Assembly: GCA_965204835.1 (NCBI GenBank)
Contig: OZ242017.1
Span: 434,001 to 498,000, forward strand
Source of the DNA: VXMT01 sp965204835
GTDB taxonomy: Bacteria; Chloroflexota; Dehalococcoidia; UBA2979
Direction of reading: 5' to 3'
DNA: 64,000 nt
Both the position numbers and the translations under genes were made by a program. Shown in pieces: positions 60,359 through 64,000 of the stretch (positions are counted from its first letter, which is position 1; each line of letters begins with the position of its first letter). The notes below the pieces were generated by a model. That model was not told the origin of the DNA. It saw only the letters and a program-made list of their open reading frames with translations, and did no database searches.

Positions 60359-62884
60359 ATGACCGACACCATGCCGCTCGACGACGTGCGCGTGCTGGAT
60401 CTGACGCGCCACGCCGCCGGACCCTTCGCCACACGCCTGCTCGCCGACTACGGCGCCGACGTGATCAAGATCGAGCCGCCCGAGGGCGACCCCGCCCGAC
60501 GCCTCCCGCCGTTCATGGGCGACGACCCGGGCCCCGACCGCAGCGGCATGTTCCTGTTCCTCAACACCAACAAGCGCAGCGTCGTGCTCGACCTCAAGAC
60601 CGACGAGGGCCGCGACCGCTTCCTCGAACTCGCCCGGGGCGCCGACGTGGTGGTCGAGAACTTCATGCCGGGCACGCTCGACCGGCTGGGGATCGGCTAC
60701 GAGACGCTGCGCGAGGCGAACCCGCGGCTCGTGCTCACCTCGATCTCCAACTTCGGGCAGGACGGGCCGTACCGCGACTGGGCGGGGACGGACCTCACGC
60801 TGTACGCGATGGGCGGGCCGATGCTCGCCTCCGGCGAGGCCAGCTATGAGCCGGTGAAGACCGCCGGGCGCATGACCAGCTACCACACGGGGCTCGTCGG
60901 CGCGCTCGCCACCGCCGTGGCCATCCGCGGCGCGGAGCTGCGCGGCGAGGGCGAGCACGTCGACGTCAACCTCTACGAGACCGCGCTGCACTCGATCGAC
61001 ATCCGGCTCGCGCGGCTGATGATGTACCAGTACACCGGCCAGTACGTGACGCGGCCGACGCTCGCGGCGGGTGTCGGCAGCGGCGTGTACCCGTGCGCCG
61101 ACGGCTTCTTCCTGATGTCGAACGGCCCGCAGCGCATCCACACCGCGCTGCGCATGATGGGCTACGAGGACCTCCTCGAGACGCCCGAGTGGTCCACCGT
61201 CGAGGCGTGCTCGCATGTCGACCGCATCGACGAGTTCAACGCGCTGGCCTTCCCGTGGCTGCTCTCGCACACGCGCGCCGAGATCCGCAAGGCGTGCGAG
61301 GTACACGGCGTGATGGCCGGACCGATCAACAGCGTCGCCGACCTCTTCGAGGACGAGAACTTCCGGTACCGCGAGTTCTTCCAGACCATCGACCACCCGG
61401 AGACGGGGCCCCTCGAGTACCCCGGCTACCACTTCCGGCTACACCGCCCCGAGGGCGCGATGCCGGAGCGCCGCCGCGCGCCGCTGCTCGGTGAGCACAC
61501 CGACGAGGTGCTCGCCGAACTGCCGCGCGGACGTCCTACCCCGGCCGCCACGCCGGGCCGGGGCGCCGGGTGGACCTCGGGCGACCTCCCGCTGAAGGGC
61601 GTGCGCATCGTCGACTTCACGGTCGTCCTCGCCGGCCCCTACGGCGCGATGCAGCTCGCCGACTGGGGCGCCGAGGTCATCCGCGTCGAGTCGACGCAGC
61701 ACTTCGCCTCGGCGACGCGGGGACTGCTGGCGCGTCCGCCGCAGGAGTTCGTCGACGCGATGGCGCAGGCCGGGGCGGGCATCGGCTACCCCGACAACAC
61801 CGCTGGCGAGCGCCCGTGGAACCGCGGCTCCGTCTTCAACAGCCACGCCCGCAACAAGCTCTCGATGACCGTCGACCTGACCCGGCCCGAGGGCCAGGAG
61901 GTGCTCCACCGGCTGGTCGAGATCTCCGACGGGCTGATGGAGAACAACCTGCCGCCGAACATCGAGCGGCAGGGGGTGAGCTGGGACGCGCTGTCGGCGG
62001 TCAACCCGAACCTCGTGATGGTGCGCATCCCGGCGTTCGGCATCGACGGGCCGTACCGCGCCTACCGCACGTACGGGAACCACATGGAGGCGATCGCCGG
62101 GCACCCGGCGATCCGCAGCTACCCCGGTCTCAGCCTGGAGTACGCGCCGCTCGGGGTGCCCTCGGACGCGGCGTCGGGGATGGGCAACGCGTACGCGTTC
62201 ATGATGGGGCTGCGCCAGCGCGAGCGGACCGGCAAGGGGCTGCTCGTCGAGGTCGCGACGGCGGAGAACTTCGTCCCGCTGATCGGCGAGTTCATCATGG
62301 ACTACTCGATGAACGGCCGGCTGTGGGAGCAGATGGGCAACGACCACTGGTGGCTCGCGCCGCACAACGTCTACCGCTGCCGCGGCGACGACGCGTGGGT
62401 CACCATCGCCGTCACCAACGAGGCGCAGTGGCCGCTGCTCTGCGAGGCGATCCGCCGCGAGGACCTCGCCGACGACCCGCGCTTCGCCGACATGGCCGCG
62501 CGCTACCAGCACCGCCGTGAGCTCGACGCCATCATCGGCGAGTGGACCGCGGAGCGGGACGCTCGCTGGGTGGCGCAGCGCCTCCAGTTCGACGGCATCC
62601 CCGCGGGCGCCGTGATGTCGGAGGTCGATGCGTACGAGGACCGCCACCTCCACGAGCGCGGCTTCTTCCAGGAGATCACGCACCCCGAGGCGGGCACACA
62701 TCAGCACGTCGGTCCCGCGTGGACGGCGAGCGGCACGCCCCACCCGCCGCCGCGCCATGCGCCGCTGCTGGGCCAGGACAACGAGTACGTCTACAAGGAG
62801 CTGCTCGGCTTCTCGGACGCCGACTACCGGCGGTTCGAGGAGATGGGGCACATCGGCGACGAGTTCATCCCCTCGATCCCGTAA
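60359..62884 (+). CDS. Fused two-domain CaiB/BaiF-type CoA-transferase
   Basis: An 841-residue protein made of two complete class III CoA-transferase domains. The N-terminal domain (about 1-390) opens with LDDVRVLDLTRHAAGPFATRLLADYGADVIKIEPP and keeps the catalytic Asp (Asp202, GEHVDVNLYE). A short Pro/Gly-rich linker (about 385-405) leads to the second domain (about 410-841), which opens PLKGVRIVDFTVVLAGPYGAMQLADWGAEVIRVES and has Glu631 where Asp is expected (LLVEVATAENF). Both halves match the split pair at 36756-39295, in the same order. It probably acts on a carboxylic acid such as an acyl, aryl or dicarboxylate substrate. Confidence 0.93.
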   Translation: MTDTMPLDDVRVLDLTRHAAGPFATRLLADYGADVIKIEPPEGDPARRLPPFMGDDPGPDRSGMFLFLNTNKRSVVLDLKTDEGRDRFLELARGADVVVENFMPGTLDRLGIGYETLREANPRLVLTSISNFGQDGPYRDWAGTDLTLYAMGGPMLASGEASYEPVKTAGRMTSYHTGLVGALATAVAIRGAELRGEGEHVDVNLYETALHSIDIRLARLMMYQYTGQYVTRPTLAAGVGSGVYPCADGFFLMSNGPQRIHTALRMMGYEDLLETPEWSTVEACSHVDRIDEFNALAFPWLLSHTRAEIRKACEVHGVMAGPINSVADLFEDENFRYREFFQTIDHPETGPLEYPGYHFRLHRPEGAMPERRRAPLLGEHTDEVLAELPRGRPTPAATPGRGAGWTSGDLPLKGVRIVDFTVVLAGPYGAMQLADWGAEVIRVESTQHFASATRGLLARPPQEFVDAMAQAGAGIGYPDNTAGERPWNRGSVFNSHARNKLSMTVDLTRPEGQEVLHRLVEISDGLMENNLPPNIERQGVSWDALSAVNPNLVMVRIPAFGIDGPYRAYRTYGNHMEAIAGHPAIRSYPGLSLEYAPLGVPSDAASGMGNAYAFMMGLRQRERTGKGLLVEVATAENFVPLIGEFIMDYSMNGRLWEQMGNDHWWLAPHNVYRCRGDDAWVTIAVTNEAQWPLLCEAIRREDLADDPRFADMAARYQHRRELDAIIGEWTAERDARWVAQRLQFDGIPAGAVMSEVDAYEDRHLHERGFFQEITHPEAGTHQHVGPAWTASGTPHPPPRHAPLLGQDNEYVYKELLGFSDADYRRFEEMGHIGDEFIPSIP

Positions 62885-62913
62885 CGGGCGAGGCGCCGCG
62901 GCGGCTGTGAGCG

Positions 62914-63153
62914 GTGATGACCATGAGGACGTTTGACAGGATCACCGTCGCCCCCGAGGTCATGGGCGGTAAGGCCTGCATCCGCGGGCTGCGCGTCACG
63001 GTGGCGACCATCGTTGGGTTGCTGGCGGCAGGCCACTCGCCTGCGGAGATCCTCAGCGCCTATCCCTACCTCGAACGGCAGGACATCGACCAGGCACTCG
63101 CCTACGCGGCCTGGAGACTCGAGGAACGCGAGGTTCCCCTCTCGACGCCGTGA
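62914..63153 (+). CDS. DUF433 antitoxin (VapB-like), toxin decayed
   Basis: A 79-residue DUF433 protein: FDRITVAPEVMGGKACIRGLRVTVATIVGLLAAGHSPAEILSAYPYLERQDIDQALAYAAWRLEER, the same fold as the gene at 39464. The start is GTG at 62914 or the ATG right after. The expected DUF5615 toxin gene is missing its start and core; only a C-terminal remnant is left downstream. Confidence 0.85.
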   Translation: MMTMRTFDRITVAPEVMGGKACIRGLRVTVATIVGLLAAGHSPAEILSAYPYLERQDIDQALAYAAWRLEEREVPLSTP

Positions 63154-63157
63154 GGCC

Positions 63158-63272
63158 GAAGCTCCTCTCCGGGCCGCGGTCGCAGCCGCTCTGGTTCAGC
63201 ACGAGGAAGACCTGTCGGTAGGCGCTCTCGTCGTAGTCGACCAAGGCCGGAGCAGGGTCCGGGTTTGCCGAT
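63158..63272 (+). pseudogene. C-terminal remnant of a DUF5615 toxin gene
   Basis: After the DUF433 stop, one frame reads EAPLRAAVAAALVQHEEDLSVGALVVVDQGRSRVRV, which is the typical closing segment of DUF5615 toxins (hydrophobic ALVVVD, then RVRV). No start codon, metal-binding Asp residues or core of the toxin precede it, so the toxin has been truncated and the antitoxin is now an orphan. Confidence 0.6.
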
Positions 63273-63300
63273 CTGAGGGCGCGCCCCGGTGTCGCGCGGA

Positions 63301-63376
63301 TGGCGCCCCCGGGAGGATTCGAACCTCCGGCCTTCGGATTAGAAGTCCGTTGCTCTGTCCACTGAGCTACAGGGGC
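63301..63376 (-). tRNA. tRNA-Arg(TCT)
   Basis: On the minus strand: acceptor GCCCCTG/CGGGGGC (one G-U), D stem GCTC/GAGC, anticodon stem ACGGA/TCCGA with loop CTTCTAA, T arm GGAGG-TTCGAAT-CCTCC, CCA encoded. The anticodon TCT reads AGA and AGG. Confidence 0.92.
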
Positions 63377-63479
63377 GATGTGCGAGGCGACAGTGGCCGA
63401 ACCATCGTACCGCGCCCGCATGCCCGGTGGCGCCCGGGCGCGGCCGATTTCACGAATGTAATTCCAATCACTTATATAG

Positions 63480-63507
63480 TTGCTTCTTCTAACACAGTGG
63501 TTATAAT
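63480..63507 (+). promoter_or_regulatory. Strong promoter of the secreted protein gene
   Basis: TTGCTT (63480-63485) and a perfect TATAAT (63502-63507) are 16 bases apart in a conspicuously AT-rich stretch (63455-63509), rare in this genome. Confidence 0.6.
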
Positions 63508-63584
63508 GAGCCCCCATCACCATGGCCGGGGCCGCCCGGTGGCCCGTCGCTGCCCGCCTGACGGCGGCCGAGTCGGAGTGCGGC

Positions 63585-64000
63585 GTGATCGCATGGCGCA
63601 GCACGGCAGCACGCGGGTCGTTCGCCGACCTCGCGTGCGTCGGCATCCTGCTCCTCGTGGCAGCGCTCGCGACCGCCTCGCCCGCCAGGTCCGCGGAGTC
63701 CGAGAACCTGCTCCCGGACGGGGGCTTCGAGGACGGCGGCGCCGGGTGGTCGCCGTGGGCCACGAACGCCACGGTCACCGTTGACGGATCGGAGCCCGTC
63801 CATGCCGGGGCGGCGGCCGCGCACCTCGTCGCGGACGGGCCGGGGACCGTCGCGCTCGACTCGCAGTACTGGTGGACGCCGATCGATGAGCTCAAGCCGC
63901 TGAGCATGACCATCTGGGTCTACGCCGATGACGCGGGTATCAGCAACGTCTCCGCGCGCATCGATGCGCTGGACGAGGACGGCGTGGTGCTCGACAGCGC
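63585..64000 (+). CDS. Secreted protein with carbohydrate-binding-like domain, N-terminal part only
   Basis: The frame runs off the window. I chose GTG at 63585 because GGAG lies six bases before it; an in-frame ATG at 63522 would lie only 14 bases after the TATAAT box. The first 40 residues are a signal peptide (Arg-rich, then LACVGILLLVAALATASPARSAES, with cleavage after ARSA). The mature part starts with NLLPDGGFEDGGAGWSPW, the hallmark of CBM_4_9-like jelly-roll domains in extracellular glycosidases and surface proteins. The rest of the protein is outside the window. Confidence 0.75.
   Translation, partial: MIAWRSTAARGSFADLACVGILLLVAALATASPARSAESENLLPDGGFEDGGAGWSPWATNATVTVDGSEPVHAGAAAAHLVADGPGTVALDSQYWWTPIDELKPLSMTIWVYADDAGISNVSARIDALDEDGVVLDS

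Overview
The window reads as chromosomal DNA of a high-GC, free-living, probably heterotrophic and respiring bacterium. The gene content (single-membrane style Tat and Sec lipoproteins, UbiE/MenG methyltransferase, SURF1, many CoA-transferase, acyl-CoA and MaoC genes, a WAxxUGC selenoprotein) suggests a Chloroflexota lineage such as Dehalococcoidia, or a similar high-GC Terrabacteria group. This is inference from gene content, because no rRNA is present. All five tRNA genes encode their 3' CCA. No phage, IS element or CRISPR array was seen.

Layout. 1-4.5 kb: three tandem paralogous membrane proteins (the leftmost cut by the window edge), then an amino-acid-type solute-binding protein flanked by a direct repeat of the SURF1 5' end, SURF1 and a YHS-domain protein. 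4.6-9.8 kb: aminopeptidase N, an MFS transporter, an AbrB-type regulator and a beta-lactamase-fold lipoprotein. 9.8-15.3 kb: aconitase, with an uncharacterised two-gene cassette on each side (DUF1828/DUF1829 plus partner; DUF4268 nuclease-like plus partner). 15.4-24.2 kb: bifunctional proline-to-glutamate enzyme PutA, tRNA-Val, a membrane protein, an MMPL/RND exporter, a Cys-repeat lipoprotein, tRNA-Leu and tRNA-Arg(GCG). 24.2-36.6 kb: a hairpin-rich non-coding stretch, dipeptide-type ABC permeases, orphan antitoxin-like genes, an MFS transporter, two Tat-lipoprotein peptide/nickel-type binding proteins, a selenocysteine-containing ResA-like protein, a VOC protein and an orphan molybdopterin subunit. 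36.7-41.6 kb: a split pair of class III CoA-transferases, a DUF433/DUF5615 toxin-antitoxin pair and an SDR/DUF2867 protein. 41.6-48.7 kb: a tightly overlapping NurA-HerA-SbcD-SbcC DNA-end-processing operon. 48.8-60.2 kb: UbiE, a thiolase/DUF35 pair, tRNA-Arg(TCG), a glycine-rich RNA-binding protein, a MaoC pair, two PaREP1/HEPN-like genes, acyl-CoA dehydrogenase, FeoB with a Cys-tailed flavoprotein, a decayed acyl-CoA dehydrogenase fragment and an alpha/beta hydrolase. 60.3-64 kb: a fused two-domain CoA-transferase, a decayed toxin-antitoxin locus, tRNA-Arg(TCT) and the start of a secreted protein.

How the genes fit together. Central carbon and nitrogen use is covered by AcnA, PutA and PepN, with peptide/amino-acid uptake parts scattered around them. 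The thiolase-like/DUF35, MaoC pair and acyl-CoA dehydrogenase resemble the side-chain beta-oxidation modules of steroid degraders. The split and fused CoA-transferases appear to be two forms of one heteromeric enzyme. Several genes without a Shine-Dalgarno sequence carry TAnnnT exactly six bases before the start codon, pointing to leaderless transcription.

The most notable observations are the in-frame UGA selenoprotein with a downstream stem-loop, the archaeal-style end-resection operon with an atypical HerA P-loop, the split/fused CoA-transferase pair with complementary active-site residues, the arginine tRNA set built on GCG and TCG anticodons, and the hairpin-rich non-coding segment near 24.3-24.5 kb.
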